DNA of 64,000 bases from Trichomonas vaginalis G3 (lineage: Eukaryota; Parabasalia; Trichomonadida; Trichomonadidae): NCBI RefSeq assembly GCF_026262505.1, contig NC_067208.1, positions 14,703,962 to 14,767,961 on the forward strand. Reading direction: 5' to 3'. The notes under the pieces are model-generated. The model saw only the letters and a list, made by a program, of their open reading frames with translations, did no database searches and had not been told where the DNA came from. Of this stretch, positions 1-12,859 are shown in pieces (position 1 is the stretch's first letter; each line of letters starts with the position of its first letter). Position numbers and translations under genes: made by a program.

Positions 1-2586
1 AGGCAAGATAGAATTTTCTAGACATAAAGAAGTTGTTTACCGAGTTTTAGCTCTTATCTCTAACAAAAAATTAATTTTTTAAAAAAAGACCGAATACGTT
101 TCACAGCGAGAAAAAAAAAAAGGCAAGATAGAATTTTCTAGACATAAAGAAGTTGTTTACCGAGTTTTAGCTCTTATCTCTAACAAAAAATTAATTTTTT
201 AAAAAAATGACCGATACGTTTCACAGCGAGAAAAAATAAAAGGCAAGATAGAATTTTCTAGACATAAAGAAGTTGTTTACCGAGTTTTAGCTCTTATCTC
301 TAACAAAAAATTAATTTTTAAAAAAATGACCGAATACGTTTCACAGCGAGAAAAAAATAAAAGGCAAGATAGAATTTTCTAGACATAAAGAAGTTGTTTA
401 CCGAGTTTTAGCTCTTATCTCTAACAAAAAATTAATTTTTAAAAAAATGACCGAATACGTTTCACAGCGAGAAAAAAATAAAAGGCAAGATAGAATTTTC
501 TAGACATAAAGAAGTTGTTTACCGAGTTTTAGCTCTTATCTCTAACAAAAAATTAATTTTTAAAAAAATGACCGAATACGTTTCACAGCGAGAAAAAAAT
601 AAAAGGCAAGATAGAATTTTCTAGACATAAAGAAGTTGTTTACCGAGTTTTAGCTCTTATCTCTAACAAAAAATTAATTTTTAAAAAAAAGACCGAATAC
701 GTTTCACAGCGAGAAAAAAATAAAAGGCAAGATAGAATTTTCTAGACATAAAGAAGTTGTTTACCGAGTTTTAGCTCTTATCTCTAACAAAAAATTAATT
801 TTTAAAAAAAAAGACCGAATACGTTTCACAGCGAGAAAAAAATAAAAGGCAAGATAGAATTTTCTAGACATAAAGAAGTTGTTTACCGAGTTTTAGCTCT
901 TATCTCTAACAAAAATTAATTTTTAAAAAAATGACCGAATACGTTTCACAGCGAAAAAAAATAAAAGGCAAGATAGAATTTTCTAGACATAAAGAAGTTG
1001 TTTACCGAGTTTTAGCTCTTATCTCTAACAAAAAATTAATTTTTAAAAAAAGACCGAATACGTTTCACAGCGAGAAAAAAATAAAAGGCAAGATAGAATT
1101 TTCTAGACATAAAGAAGTTGTTTTACCGAGTTTTAGCTCTTATCTCTAACAAAAAATTAATTTTTTAAAAAAATGACCGAATACGTTTCACAGCGAGAAA
1201 AAAAAAAAGGCAAGATAGAATTTCTAGACATAAAGAAGTTGTTTACCGAGTTTTAGCTCTTATCTCTAACAAAAAATTAATTTTTTAAAAAAAAGACCGA
1301 ATACGTTTCACAGCGAAAAAAAATAAAAGGCAAGATAGAATTTTCTAGACATAAAGAAGTTGTTTACCGAGTTTTAGCTCTTATCTCTAACAAAAAATTA
1401 ATTTTAAAAAAAGACGAATACGTTTCACAGCGAGAAAAAAATAAAAGGCAAGATAGAATTTTCTAGACATAAAGAAGTTGTTTACCGAGTTTTAGCTCTT
1501 ATCTCTAACAAAAAATTAATTTTTAAAAAAAAGACCGAATACGTTTCACAGCGAGAAAAAAATAAAAGGCAAATAGAATTTTCTAGACATAAAGAAGTTG
1601 TTTACCGAGTTTTAGCTCTTATCTCTAACAAAAAATTAATTTTTAAAAAAAAGACCGAATACGTTTCACAGCGAGAAAAAAATAAAAGGCAAGATAGAAT
1701 TTTCTAGACATAAAGAAGTTGTTTACCGAGTTTTAGCTCTTATCTCTAACAAAAAATTAATTTTTAAAAAAAAGACCGAATACGTTTCACAGCGAGAAAA
1801 AATAAAAGGCAAGATAGAATTTTCTAGACATAAAGAAGTTGTTTACCGAGTTTTAGCTCTTATCTCTAACAAAAAATTAATTTTTAAAAAAAGACCGAAT
1901 ACGTTTCACAGCGAGAAAAAAATAAAAGGCAAGATAGAATTTTCTAGACATAAAGAAGTTGTTTACCGAGTTTTAGCTCTTATCTCTAACAAAAAATTAA
2001 TTTTAAAAAAAAGACCGAATACGTTTCACAGCGAGAAAAAAATAAAAGGCAAGATAGAATTTTCTAGACATAAAGAAAGTTGTTTACCGAGTTTTAGCTC
2101 TTATCTCTAACAAAAAATTAATTTTTAAAAAAAGACCGAATACGTTTCACAGCGAGAAAAAAATAAAAGCAAGATAGAATTTTCTAGACATAAAGAAGTT
2201 GTTTACCGAGTTTTAGCTCTTATCTCTAACAAAAAATTAATTTTTAAAAAAAAGACCGAATACGTTTCACAGCGAGAAAAAAATAAAAGGCAAGATAGAA
2301 TTTTCTAGACATAAAGAAGTTGTTTACCGAGTTTTAGCTCTTATCTCTAACAAAAAATTAATTTTTAAAAAAAAGACCGAATACGTTTCACAGCGAGAAA
2401 AAAATAAAAGGCAAGATAGAATTTTCTAGACATAAAGAAGTTGTTTACCGAGTTTTAGCTCTTATCTCTAACAAAAAATTAATTTTTAAAAAAAAGACCG
2501 AATACGTTTCACAGCGAGAAAAAAAATAAAAGGCAAGATAGAATTTTCTAGACATAAAGAAGTTGTTTACCGAGTTTTAGCTCTTT
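1..2586 (+). repeat. Satellite array, ~120-bp unit, left block
   Basis: About 21 head-to-tail copies of a 120-121-bp unit beginning AGGCAAGATAGAA and ending near CACAGCGAGAAAAAA. Copies are nearly identical and differ mainly in A-run length and in an AAAATGACC versus AAAAGACC variant. The array is already running at base 1, so it continues outside the window. Its right edge is abrupt, after GTTTTAGCTCTT. Short reading frames inside it are accidental. Confidence 0.97.
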
Positions 2587-2589
2587 TAG

Positions 2590-2808
2590 CGCTGCCAAAG
2601 CACTCAGGCTATTCCTGCCTTTATTTGGGAGTACAATAATAACACACCGCATGAAGATCTCCCAATTAATCCATTAACTGGAACAAATTACACGCCAAAT
2701 CAAATGTATCAGCTGAAACCGAAATACACAAATGCAGATACAGAAAGGTTGTGGCAAATATGGGATACAGATACAGGCATGACCGCTGTTGACACATTCA
2801 CAGCGTAA
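2590..2808 (+). pseudogene. Coding remnant in the spacer between the satellite blocks
   Basis: A frame of 72 codons is open immediately after the satellite edge and ends at TAA 2806-2808. Its translation is protein-like (QAIPAFIWEYNNNTPHEDLP early, MTAVDTFTA at the end) and it is clearly less AT-rich than its surroundings. There is no ATG at its left end, and an in-frame stop lies directly before it in the satellite edge, so it reads as the 3' end of a gene whose front was lost when the array formed or arrived. I do not recognise the family. It is not similar by eye to any other protein in this window. Confidence 0.5.
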
Positions 2809-3218
2809 TAATAAACATAATTTTTTAATTTCATTTTTAACAAGTTTTTTTTAAATGTATGTAATGAATAATTCATTAGAATATGATAATGCACATTGTA
2901 ACAGAATAGAACAATCACCAAATTTTTTTTTGAAATTAAAAAATAAAAGTAAAAAGTATAAAGTAATCTAACCAAAAAAGATATTTAAAAGAATTTTGGA
3001 AAAAACGGAATAAGGATAATGATATTATTTTAGATACACAATCGATGTATTGAAGAATAATCCGGTAAAATGATGATATAAAATTAGATTATTTTACAAG
3101 TAGCTAAAAGAATAAAACTATAATATAAAATAAATGAAGTTTAATGAAACAATAAAGGTTAAATAAATAATAAAGATTTTTATTTTATATCAGTATTGAG
3201 AAGAAGTAACAGCTGACA
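2809..3218. other. AT-rich spacer without a gene
   Basis: Very AT-rich DNA between the coding remnant and the inverted satellite block. I see no convincing gene or RNA here. The short minus-strand frame across 2709-2975 is low-complexity phenylalanine/tyrosine/lysine-rich and is not credible. Confidence 0.6.
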
Positions 3219-6200
3219 CTTGGTAGACAACTTCTTTATGTCTAGAAAATTCTATCTTGCCTTTTATTTTTTTCTCGCTGTGAAACGTATTCGGTCTTTT
3301 TTTAAAAAATTAATTTTTTGTTAGAGATAAGAGCTAAAACTCGGTAAACAACTTCTTTATGTCTAGAAAATTCTATCTTGCCTTTTATTTTTTTCTCGCT
3401 GTGAAACGTATTCGGTCTTTTTTTAAAAAATTAATTTTTTGTTAGAGATAAGAGCTAAAACTCGGTAAACAACTTCTTTATGTCTAGAAAATTCTATCTT
3501 GCCTTTTATTTTTTTCTCGCTGTGAAACGTATTCGGTCTTTTTTTTAAAAATTAATTTTTTGTTAGAGATAAGAGCTAAAACTCGGTAAACAACTTCTTT
3601 ATGTCTAGAAAATTCTATCTTGCCTTTTATTTTTTTCTCGCTGTGAAACGTATTCGGTCTTTTTTTTAAAAATTAATTTTTTGTTAGAGATAAGAGCTAA
3701 AACTCGGTAAACAACTTCTTTATGTCTAGAAAATTCTATCTTGCCTTTTATTTTTTTCTCGCTGTGAAACGTATTCGGTCTTTTTTTTAAAAATTAATTT
3801 TTTGTTAGAGATAAGAGCTAAAACTCGGTAAACAACTTCTTTATGTCTAGAAAATTCTATCTTGCCTTTTATTTTTTTTCTCGCTGTGAAACGTATTCGG
3901 TCTTTTTTTTAAAAATTAATTTTTTGTTAGAGATAAGAGCTAAAACTCGGTAAACAACTTCTTTATGTCTAGAAAATTCTATCTTGCCTTTTATTTTTTT
4001 CTCGCTGTGAAACGTATTCGGTCTTTTTTTAAAAATTAATTTTTTGTTAGAGATAAGAGCTAAAACTCGGTAAACAACTTCTTTATGTCTAGAAAATTCT
4101 ATCTTGCCTTTTATTTTTTTCTCGCTGTGAAACGTATTCGGTCTTTTTTTAAAAATTAATTTTTTGTTAGAGATAAGAGCTAAAACTCGGTAAACAACTT
4201 CTTTATGTCTAGAAAATTCTATCTTGCCTTTTATTTTTTTCTCGCTGTGAAACGTATTCGGTCTTTTTTTTAAAAATTAATTTTTTGTTAGAGATAAGAG
4301 CTAAAACTCGGTAAACAACTTCTTTATGTCTAGAAAATTCTATCTTGCCTTTTATTTTTTTCTCGCTGTGAAACGTATTCGGTCTTTTTTTTAAAAATTA
4401 ATTTTTTGTTAGAGATAAGAGCTAAAACTCGGTAAACAACTTCTTTATGTCTAGAAAATTCTATCTTGCCTTTTATTTTTTTCTCGCTGTGAAACGTATT
4501 CGGTCTTTTTTTTAAAAATTAATTTTTTGTTAGAGATAAGAGCTAAAACTCGGTAAACAACTTCTTTATGTCTAGAAAATTCTATCTTGCCTTTTATTTT
4601 TTTCTCGCTGTGAAACGTATTCGGTCTTTTTTTTAAAAATTAATTTTTTGTTAGAGATAAGAGCTAAAACTCGGTAAACAACTTCTTTATGTCTAGAAAA
4701 TTCTATCTTGCCTTTTATTTTTTTCTCGCTGTGAAACGTATTCGGTCTTTTTTTTAAAAATTAATTTTTTGTTAGAGATAAGAGCTAAAACTCGGTAAAC
4801 AACTTCTTTATGTCTAGAAAATTCTATCTTGCCTTTTTTTTTTTCTCGCTGTGAAACGTATTCGGTCATTTTTTTAAAAATTAATTTTTTGTTAGAGATA
4901 AGAGCTAAAACTCGGTAAACAACTTCTTTATGTCTAGAAAATTCTATCTTGCCTTTTATTTTTTTCTCGCTGTGAAACGTATTCGGTCATTTTTTTAAAA
5001 ATTAATTTTTTGTTAGAGATAAGAGCTAAAACTCGGTAAACAACTTCTTTATGTCTAGAAAATTCTATCTTGCCTTTTATTTTTTTCTCGCTGTGAAACG
5101 TATTCGGTCATTTTTTTAAAAATTAATTTTTTGTTAGAGATAAGAGCTAAAACTCGGTAAACAACTTCTTTATGTCTAGAAATTCTATCTTGCCTTTTAT
5201 TTTTTTCTCGCTGTGAAACGTATTCGGTCATTTTTTTAAAAATTAATTTTTTGTTAGAGATAAGAGCTAAAACTCGGTAAACAACTTCTTTATGTCTAGA
5301 AAATTCTATCTTGCCTTTTATTTTTTTCTCGCTGTGAAACGTATTCGGTCATTTTTTTTAAAAAATTAATTTTTTGTTAGAGATAAGAGCTAAAACTCGG
5401 TAAACAACTTCTTTATGTCTAGAAAATTCTATCTTGCCTTTTATTTTTTTCTCGCTGTGAAACGTATTCGGTCATTTTTTTAAAAATTAATTTTTTGTTA
5501 GAGATAAGAGCTAAAACTCGGTAAACAACTTCTTTATGTCTAGAAAATTCTATCTTGCCTTTTATTTTTTTCTCGCTGTGAAACGTATTCGGTCATTTTT
5601 TTAAAAATTAATTTTTTGTTAGAGATAAGAGCTAAAACTCGGTAAACAACTTCTTTATGTCTAGAAAATTCTATCTTGCCTTTTATTTTTTTCTCGCTGT
5701 GAAACGTATTCGGTCTTTTTTTTAAAAATTAATTTTTTGTTAGAGATAAGAGCTAAAACTCGGTAAACAACTTCTTTATGTCTAGAAAATTCTATCTTGC
5801 CTTTTATTTTTTTCTCGCTGTGAAACGTATTCGGTCTTTTTTTTAAAAATTATTTTTGTTAGAGATAAGAGCTAAAACTCGGTAAACAACTTCTTTATGT
5901 CTAGAAAATTCTATCTTGCCTTTTATTTTTTTCTCGCTGTGAAACGTATTCGGTCTTTTTTTTAAAAATTAATTTTTTGTTAGAGATAAGAGCTAAAACT
6001 CGGTAAACAACTTCTTTATGTCTAGAAAATTCTATCTTGCCTTTTATTTTTTTCTCGCTGTGAAACGTATTCGGTCTTTTTTTTAAAAATTAATTTTTTG
6101 TTAGAGATAAGAGCTAAAACTCGGTAAACAACTTCTTTATGTCTAGAAAATTCTATCTTGCCTTTTATTTTTTTCTCGCTGTGAAACGTATTCGGTCATT

Positions 6201-8715
6201 TTTTTAAAAAATTAATTTTTTGTTAGAGATAAGAGCTAAAACTCGGTAAACAACTTCTTTATGTCTAGAAAATTCTATCTTGCCTTTTATTTTTTTCTCG
6301 CTGTGAAACGTATTCGGTCTTTTTTTAAAAATTAATTTTTTGTTAGAGATAAGAGCTAAAACTCGGTAAACAACTTCTTTATGTCTAGAAAATTCTATCT
6401 TGCCTTTTATTTTTTTCTCGCTGTGAAACGTATTCGGTCATTTTTTTAAAAATTAATTTTTTGTTAGAGATAAGAGCTAAAACTCGGTAAACAACTTCTT
6501 TATGTCTAGAAAATTCTATCTTGCCTTTTATTTTTTTCTCGCTGTGAAACGTATTCGGTCTTTTTTTTAAAAATTAATTTTTTGTTAGAGATAAGAGCTA
6601 AAACTCGGTAAACAACTTCTTTATGTCTAGAAAATTCTATCTTGCCTTTTATTTTTTTCTCGCTGTGAAACGTATTCGGTCATTTTTTTAAAAATTAATT
6701 TTTTGTTAGAGATAAGAGCTAAAACTCGGTAAACAACTTCTTTATGTCTAGAAAATTCTATCTTGCCTTTTATTTTTTTCTCGCTGTGAAACGTATTCGG
6801 TCATTTTTTTAAAAATTAATTTTTTGTTAGAGATAAGAGCTAAAACTCGGTAAACAACTTCTTTATGTCTAGAAAATTCTATCTTGCCTTTTATTTTTTT
6901 CTCGCTGTGAAACGTATTCGGTCTTTTTTTTAAAAATTAATTTTTTGTTAGAGATAAGAGCTAAAACTCGGTAAACAACTTCTTTATGTCTAGAAAATTC
7001 TATCTTGCCTTTTATTTTTTTCTCGCTGTGAAACGTATTCGGTCTTTTTTTTAAAAATTAATTTTTTGTTAGAGATAAGAGCTAAAACTCGGTAAACAAC
7101 TTCTTTATGTCTAGAAAATTCTATCTTGCCTTTTATTTTTTTCTCGCTGTGAAACGTATTCGGTCTTTTTTTTAAAAATTAATTTTTTGTTAGAGATAAG
7201 AGCTAAAACTCGGTAAACAACTTCTTTATGTCTAGAAAATTCTATCTTGCCTTTTATTTTTTTCTCGCTGTGAAACGTATTCGGTCTTTTTTTTAAAAAT
7301 TAATTTTTTGTTAGAGATAAGAGCTAAAACTCGGTAAACAACTTCTTTATGTCTAGAAAATTCTATCTTGCCTTTTATTTTTTTCTCGCTGTGAAACGTA
7401 TTCGGTCTTTTTTTTAAAAATTAATTTTTTGTTAGAGATAAGAGCTAAAACTCGGTAAACAACTTCTTTATGTCTAGAAAATTCTATCTTGCCTTTTATT
7501 TTTTTCTCGCTGTGAAACGTATTCGGTCTTTTTTTTAAAAATTAATTTTTTGTTAGAGATAAGAGCTAAAACTCGGTAAACAACTTCTTTATGTCTAGAA
7601 AATTCTATCTTGCCTTTTATTTTTTTCTCGCTGTGAAACGTATTCGGTCTTTTTTTTAAAAATTAATTTTTTGTTAGAGATAAGAGCTAAAACTCGGTAA
7701 ACAACTTCTTTATGTCTAGAAAATTCTATCTTGCCTTTTATTTTTTTCTCGCTGTGAAACGTATTCGGTCTTTTTTTTAAAAATTAATTTTTTGTTAGAG
7801 ATAAGAGCTAAAACTCGGTAAACAACTTCTTTATGTCTAGAAAATTCTATCTTGCCTTTTATTTTTTTCTCGCTGTGAAACGTATTCGGTCTTTTTTTTT
7901 AAAAATTAATTTTTTGTTAGAGATAAGAGCTAAAACTCGGTAAACAACTTCTTTATGTCTAGAAAATTCTATCTTGCCTTTTATTTTTTTCTCGCTGTGA
8001 AACGTATTCGGTCTTTTTTTTAAAAATTAATTTTTTGTTAGAGATAAGAGCTAAAACTCGGTAAACAACTTCTTTATGTCTAGAAAATTCTATCTTGCCT
8101 TTTATTTTTTTCTCGCTGTGAAACGTATTCGGTCTTTTTTTTAAAAATTAATTTTTTGTTAGAGATAAGAGCTAAAACTCGGTAAACAACTTCTTTATGT
8201 CTAGAAAATTCTATCTTGCCTTTTATTTTTTTCTCGCTGTGAAACGTATTCGGTCATTTTTTTAAAAATTAATTTTTTGTTAGAGATAAGAGCTAAAACT
8301 CGGTAAACAACTTCTTTATGTCTAGAAAATTCTATCTTGCCTTTTATTTTTTTCTCGCTGTGAAACGTATTCGGTCTTTTTTTTAAAAATTAATTTTTTG
8401 TTAGAGATAAGAGCTAAAACTCGGTAAACAACTTCTTTATGTCTAGAAAATTCTATCTTGCCTTTTATTTTTTTCTCGCTGTGAAACGTATTCGGTCTTT
8501 TTTTTAAAAATTAATTTTTTGTTAGAGATAAGAGCTAAAACTCGGTAAACAACTTCTTTATGTCTAGAAAATTCTATCTTGCCTTTTATTTTTTTCTCGC
8601 TGTGAAACGTATTCGGTCATTTTTTTAAAAATTAATTTTTTGTTAGAGATAAGAGCTAAAACTTTGCAGACAACTCCCCCATGTCTAGCAAATTTAACAT
8701 TCGTCTCCCATTTTT
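3219..8715 (-). repeat. Satellite array, ~121-bp unit, right block, inverted
   Basis: About 45 tandem copies of the same unit as 1-2586, now on the opposite strand (GTAAACAACTTCTTTATGTC then CTATCTTGCC). The first unit (near 3219-3260) and the last (8660-8715, e.g. AACTCCCCCATGTCTAG) are diverged while inner units are almost identical. That is the usual pattern of edge decay with internal homogenisation. Units with GGTCATTT and units with GGTCTTTT occur in runs (CAT mostly 4866-5690, CTT mostly 6900-8220), which suggests local conversion or unequal exchange. Confidence 0.97.
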
Positions 8716-9967
8716 ATATATTTGGTTTAGAATGTTCGAAAATGCGTAATATGGTCATGAATATTAATTGAAAAGAACCTTGAATTAATTCAATCTGATC
8801 TCACAAAATATTTTAAATTACAAACTTTGTAGTTTGAATAGATAATTAGTATTAAACTCAAATAACTGGTTTATTTTTGAATAAAAATTATTTGAATACA
8901 TTCAATTTTGTGAATTTTCCTTCAAAAATCAAGTTTAAATATCTTATTTGCCATATAATTATAAATACAATGAAACATATTCGAAATTGAAAAGAATGAC
9001 TTTTTCTGTTCTTTCAATCATTCAATTTGAATTTTGCAATATTGGATTTCTCATTAAATAGCTATTAAAAACAACAAGCAATTTAACTTACATTCAAATT
9101 TATTTGTGTTATATTCAATCTTCTCAAAACTTATAATTTTCGGCTATAGCATGATTATATGCTATATAATATAATAAACCTATAATAGTATCATTCTTTC
9201 AATTATTTGAAGAGAAAACCGAAAAAATCTATTTTCGGTCTATAACAAAACTCTCTCAAAGTCATTATTTGAAATTTTATAAATAATGAGTGAGGAACCA
9301 TTATAGAATGTAAATTTAATATGTTATATTCTGTCAATTTTTTTTGCAAAAATTTATACTCGTATTCTGTCTTCTTCAAATCAAATTCAATATGATGAAC
9401 CTATTATTTGTAAAGATTTCATAGCATCCATACAACCAGAGTGTTAAATATTCACATTTTTGAAGTTTTGATTTACAATTGATATGAAATTTAATAAAAA
9501 GTGATAAATTTATTTCTAACTTTTATCTGTTATTTTTGTTCAAACTAAATATCTGGATTTCACATTGAAATTTTTGATTTTTTTTTTAAAATCCTTCTCA
9601 ATTTGATTTATCTGATACTGACACACTTCCATTTACGTAATATCATGCAATTATCTATGTTAAATAAGTTAGTCTTAACTCATTTTTTCTATTTCACAGA
9701 TAATTGCTTTCTGATTAATATAAAGAAATGATAATTAAGACCATGCATCTCTGATAAGAGGTATATTATTTGATGCTAGTATATTCCGTTCGAATTTTAA
9801 TTTCGAATATGCCAATTTTTTTTTGGCATTTTTTTGAAAATATATAAAGAAAATGAGAAAAAACTTTATTTAATAAATAGACATTTTTGTTATTAGCTCA
9901 ATACTTAAAAAATATCTGATGATTAAACACAAAAAATCTAAGTTTTATTATATATTAATTGACAATT
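8716..9967. other. Intergenic, no gene seen
   Basis: 1.25 kb of AT-rich DNA between the satellite and the 3' end of the sulfatase-like gene. There is no reading frame of note on either strand, no tRNA-like fold and no clear repeat. Poly-T and poly-A runs are frequent. Confidence 0.6.
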
Positions 9968-12859
9968 TTATACTTCTTCTTCAAGAATAATTGCTTCATC
10001 ACTCATCTTCTTTGCTCTTCTTAACTCAACTAATGTGTATATTATTGACAAAATTGCTCCTATTAATGTACCAAATAATGATATAAGAACCGGTGGAATA
10101 ATAAGGGCGAGTATGAAAATATTAATAAATTTGAGTGGTTGTGGTTCTGGCATCTTGCAATCACCTTTCTCTATGCATTGATTATCTCTAAAAGCAAAGT
10201 TATATACTCTATTATGATAATTTAAGTATGTTTCAATAGACACCATCTTTCCCATTCTCTGGAACATATTTAAAGCATCTTTTGTACCAACTAAATCATC
10301 TTTTTCATCCTTCAAACGAAGACATTGAGGATAAGAAGCTCCGTGATAAATGTGAGCTTCATCAGGTTGAGAAGGATGAGTTCTTAACAGTGTAGATCCT
10401 TCTCTGTATTCACCATTATAAGAAACAAGAGAGAAAGACTTCCATCCTTGTTCATCAAGCATTTTATAAACAGGTTTTGCTGATTTCTTTTCTTCGAGAA
10501 TTGTGTTGATTTCATCTGTCATTTTGATCAAATTTCTTGATCTTCTATGTGTTGGTTGCATGTCAGTACCATTCAAGTCATTCAACAATTCTTCTAAAGT
10601 ATAAACCAAATCATTATGATCTGCAGCAATTTTCAGTGTTTGACCTGCAAATTTATCGAGTTTCATTGCTTTCTTAATTCGTTCATCATTACCTAAATAT
10701 CCAATCATTCCGCTTGTTACGAAGAAAGAATCTGTTCCACTTGATCTATGAACACAATCTTTCTTGAAGACAACATCATCATAAACAGGAGATCCAGCAT
10801 CATGAATAGGAATATCACGTGTTCCATGATCTCCTGTTACAACGAAAATTGTATTTGGATCATTTTCTTTGAGCCAAGAAAGGATTTCTCCTATTTGATA
10901 TTTATCAGCTATTTTTGTAACTTTTAGATAAGACAAACCACGAAATTGTTCTCTTGACGAATAATTTGCAAACATTGACTTATATTTGTCGACACTATCA
11001 TAGAATTGAGGAAGATCCCAGTCTTTATAAGGAATATGTCCTTCAATTGATAAATGTCCAGCAAATATTGGTTTATCAATATTATTCTTTCTCATGTATT
11101 CTTTGTTTTGTTTCCAATGATAAATAACTTCAGCTGCTGTTAACCTGTCTCCTGGCCAATGTATTTTCTTATTGATTTCATCTGGTTTTATGCCTAGATG
11201 TTCGCAATTTTGGCTTCCTGGCTGATAAGAGAAAGAATAATCAAACATCTTTGGAAAATCAAGTCTCTTCTTCTTAAGTTCTTTAGTGAGACTATTTACT
11301 TCTTCTTCACTACACTGTCTAAGCTTTGGATATTTAGATTCTGGAATCATTTGTCTCATTGATGTTTCGTTATAAAGATCTCCAAAGCCATCAAGACATT
11401 TCAGACGTGCTTTAGCTTCTTCTTCAGCTGGTCTGCGATATATCCATATATCGGAACCATCAAATGAGAAAAGAGAAGCACCAACATAGAAAGATCTGTA
11501 TCCATACTGACGCATCATCGAAGGAAGATCATCACTATGAAGAAGTCCACCTTCTACAATATTAGTAAACGACTGAGAAGGGTAAAGACCGGTCAATAAT
11601 GCATGCCAACCAGATGATGTCGGAATTCCTAAAGATGAAATGCCGCTGAAGGTAATTGCGTACTTGGAGAACTTGTTAAGATTGGGAGCAATGCCATCAG
11701 TAAAGTATGGAGTCTTTGTTAAGACTTTTTTCGGATCATTTTTGGAAATATGCGCATGCTCAGTAATATAGTCTTTATTGAGCATATAGTATGACGGAGT
11801 CATACTCTCGTATACTAAAAAGACAACATTTGGTAGTTTTTCAACGATTTTCTGTTTTGTATTCTTGATTGAATTTAAATCTTGACAATCAGGATGGTTT
11901 TTGTTATATGCACAGAAAGCTTTCATATCTCCATGAACAGCAGGATATACAGGATCATCTCTAGTATCGATCCAGCGTCGTCCAGGTGGCAAATAAGATC
12001 TTGTATAGTTAAGGAACTGTTTTTTCGTAGATTTAGTAAGGGATTTCTCGAAATGTGTTAAAGCAAGTATCATTGTATCTAAATACGGAAGATAAACATA
12101 TTTCTGCGTTTTGAAATCCTGAGGAATCAAGAGATATTCAATTGAAAATATGATATGTAATACAGCTAATATATGAAGTATATATGGCATACGTAAATCT
12201 TGCTGTATTTTAGTACCACCAGCTCTGAATTCGAAATCTGAGTCGGACATAAAGTCTATTGATTTGAACATGTCCATAATGAAGTAGTTTGACGGATTTA
12301 ATGTTAACCATCTATACCGTATAAGAAAATATGCTTGATAGATGAACCATATTAAAATTAGTACTAATGTTGTAATCCAAAATGGAGGATTATCTTTAAT
12401 GGTATCGGATATAATAGAATTTGATGTAGCATGCGTGTCTTCTGAATTTGGAATCTCATAAAGGGGAGTAACAAATTTGGATGATTTTTCGAGTCCGTAA
12501 CGACCTAGGTAAGTGTAATAAATCGAAGGGAGTACAATTTGAAAATTGTTTCTTGAGAACTCATAATCGTAAAGTGCGAAACCAAAGATTTCAAAATAAA
12601 CTCCATAAAATAATAAATTAACAAAAACCAATAGCTTTGTAAGTTTCTTGTTGTTGACCATATAACGGTAAATCCAATAATGAATGCATGCAATGAATGC
12701 GTACTCGCAAATTTGTCTAAATAATAAAATAATCAAATTAAAGTAATCCAGGAAAATTATCTTCGAAGCTGGCTCGAATGCATACTTGGCAATGCAAATC
12801 CATAAATTTGGAATAGCAGCAATGATGGCTACTAATAGATATGTAGGAGGAAGCTTCAT
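9968..12859 (-). CDS. Multi-pass membrane sulfatase / LTA-synthase-like phosphotransferase
   Basis: 963 aa from the first ATG (12857-12859); the frame stays open for 25 more codons upstream but offers no ATG. Residues 5-270 hold about six hydrophobic segments, starting with YLLVAIIAAIPNLWICI. A lumenal alkaline-phosphatase-superfamily domain follows. Its metal and nucleophile signatures are NVVFLVYESM near residue 345, GIPTSSGWHALLTGLYPS near 415 and VTGDHGTRD near 675. A last membrane segment lies near 930, then a short basic and acidic tail. The family (sulfatase, PF00884) includes sulfatases, lipoteichoic acid synthases and phosphoethanolamine transferases. The nucleophile context (PTSSG rather than CxPxR) argues against a classical formylglycine sulfatase and for a phospho-group transferase or hydrolase on a glycan or lipid in the secretory pathway. 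The substrate is unknown. It is single-copy here with no functional neighbours. Confidence 0.8.
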   Translation of the reverse strand: MKLPPTYLLVAIIAAIPNLWICIAKYAFEPASKIIFLDYFNLIILLFRQICEYAFIACIHYWIYRYMVNNKKLTKLLVFVNLLFYGVYFEIFGFALYDYEFSRNNFQIVLPSIYYTYLGRYGLEKSSKFVTPLYEIPNSEDTHATSNSIISDTIKDNPPFWITTLVLILIWFIYQAYFLIRYRWLTLNPSNYFIMDMFKSIDFMSDSDFEFRAGGTKIQQDLRMPYILHILAVLHIIFSIEYLLIPQDFKTQKYVYLPYLDTMILALTHFEKSLTKSTKKQFLNYTRSYLPPGRRWIDTRDDPVYPAVHGDMKAFCAYNKNHPDCQDLNSIKNTKQKIVEKLPNVVFLVYESMTPSYYMLNKDYITEHAHISKNDPKKVLTKTPYFTDGIAPNLNKFSKYAITFSGISSLGIPTSSGWHALLTGLYPSQSFTNIVEGGLLHSDDLPSMMRQYGYRSFYVGASLFSFDGSDIWIYRRPAEEEAKARLKCLDGFGDLYNETSMRQMIPESKYPKLRQCSEEEVNSLTKELKKKRLDFPKMFDYSFSYQPGSQNCEHLGIKPDEINKKIHWPGDRLTAAEVIYHWKQNKEYMRKNNIDKPIFAGHLSIEGHIPYKDWDLPQFYDSVDKYKSMFANYSSREQFRGLSYLKVTKIADKYQIGEILSWLKENDPNTIFVVTGDHGTRDIPIHDAGSPVYDDVVFKKDCVHRSSGTDSFFVTSGMIGYLGNDERIKKAMKLDKFAGQTLKIAADHNDLVYTLEELLNDLNGTDMQPTHRRSRNLIKMTDEINTILEEKKSAKPVYKMLDEQGWKSFSLVSYNGEYREGSTLLRTHPSQPDEAHIYHGASYPQCLRLKDEKDDLVGTKDALNMFQRMGKMVSIETYLNYHNRVYNFAFRDNQCIEKGDCKMPEPQPLKFINIFILALIIPPVLISLFGTLIGAILSIIYTLVELRRAKKMSDEAIILEEEV

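Noticed and set aside
931-1149. Plus-strand reading frame inside the left satellite
   Set aside because: Made only of satellite units; frames change between copies with A-run length.
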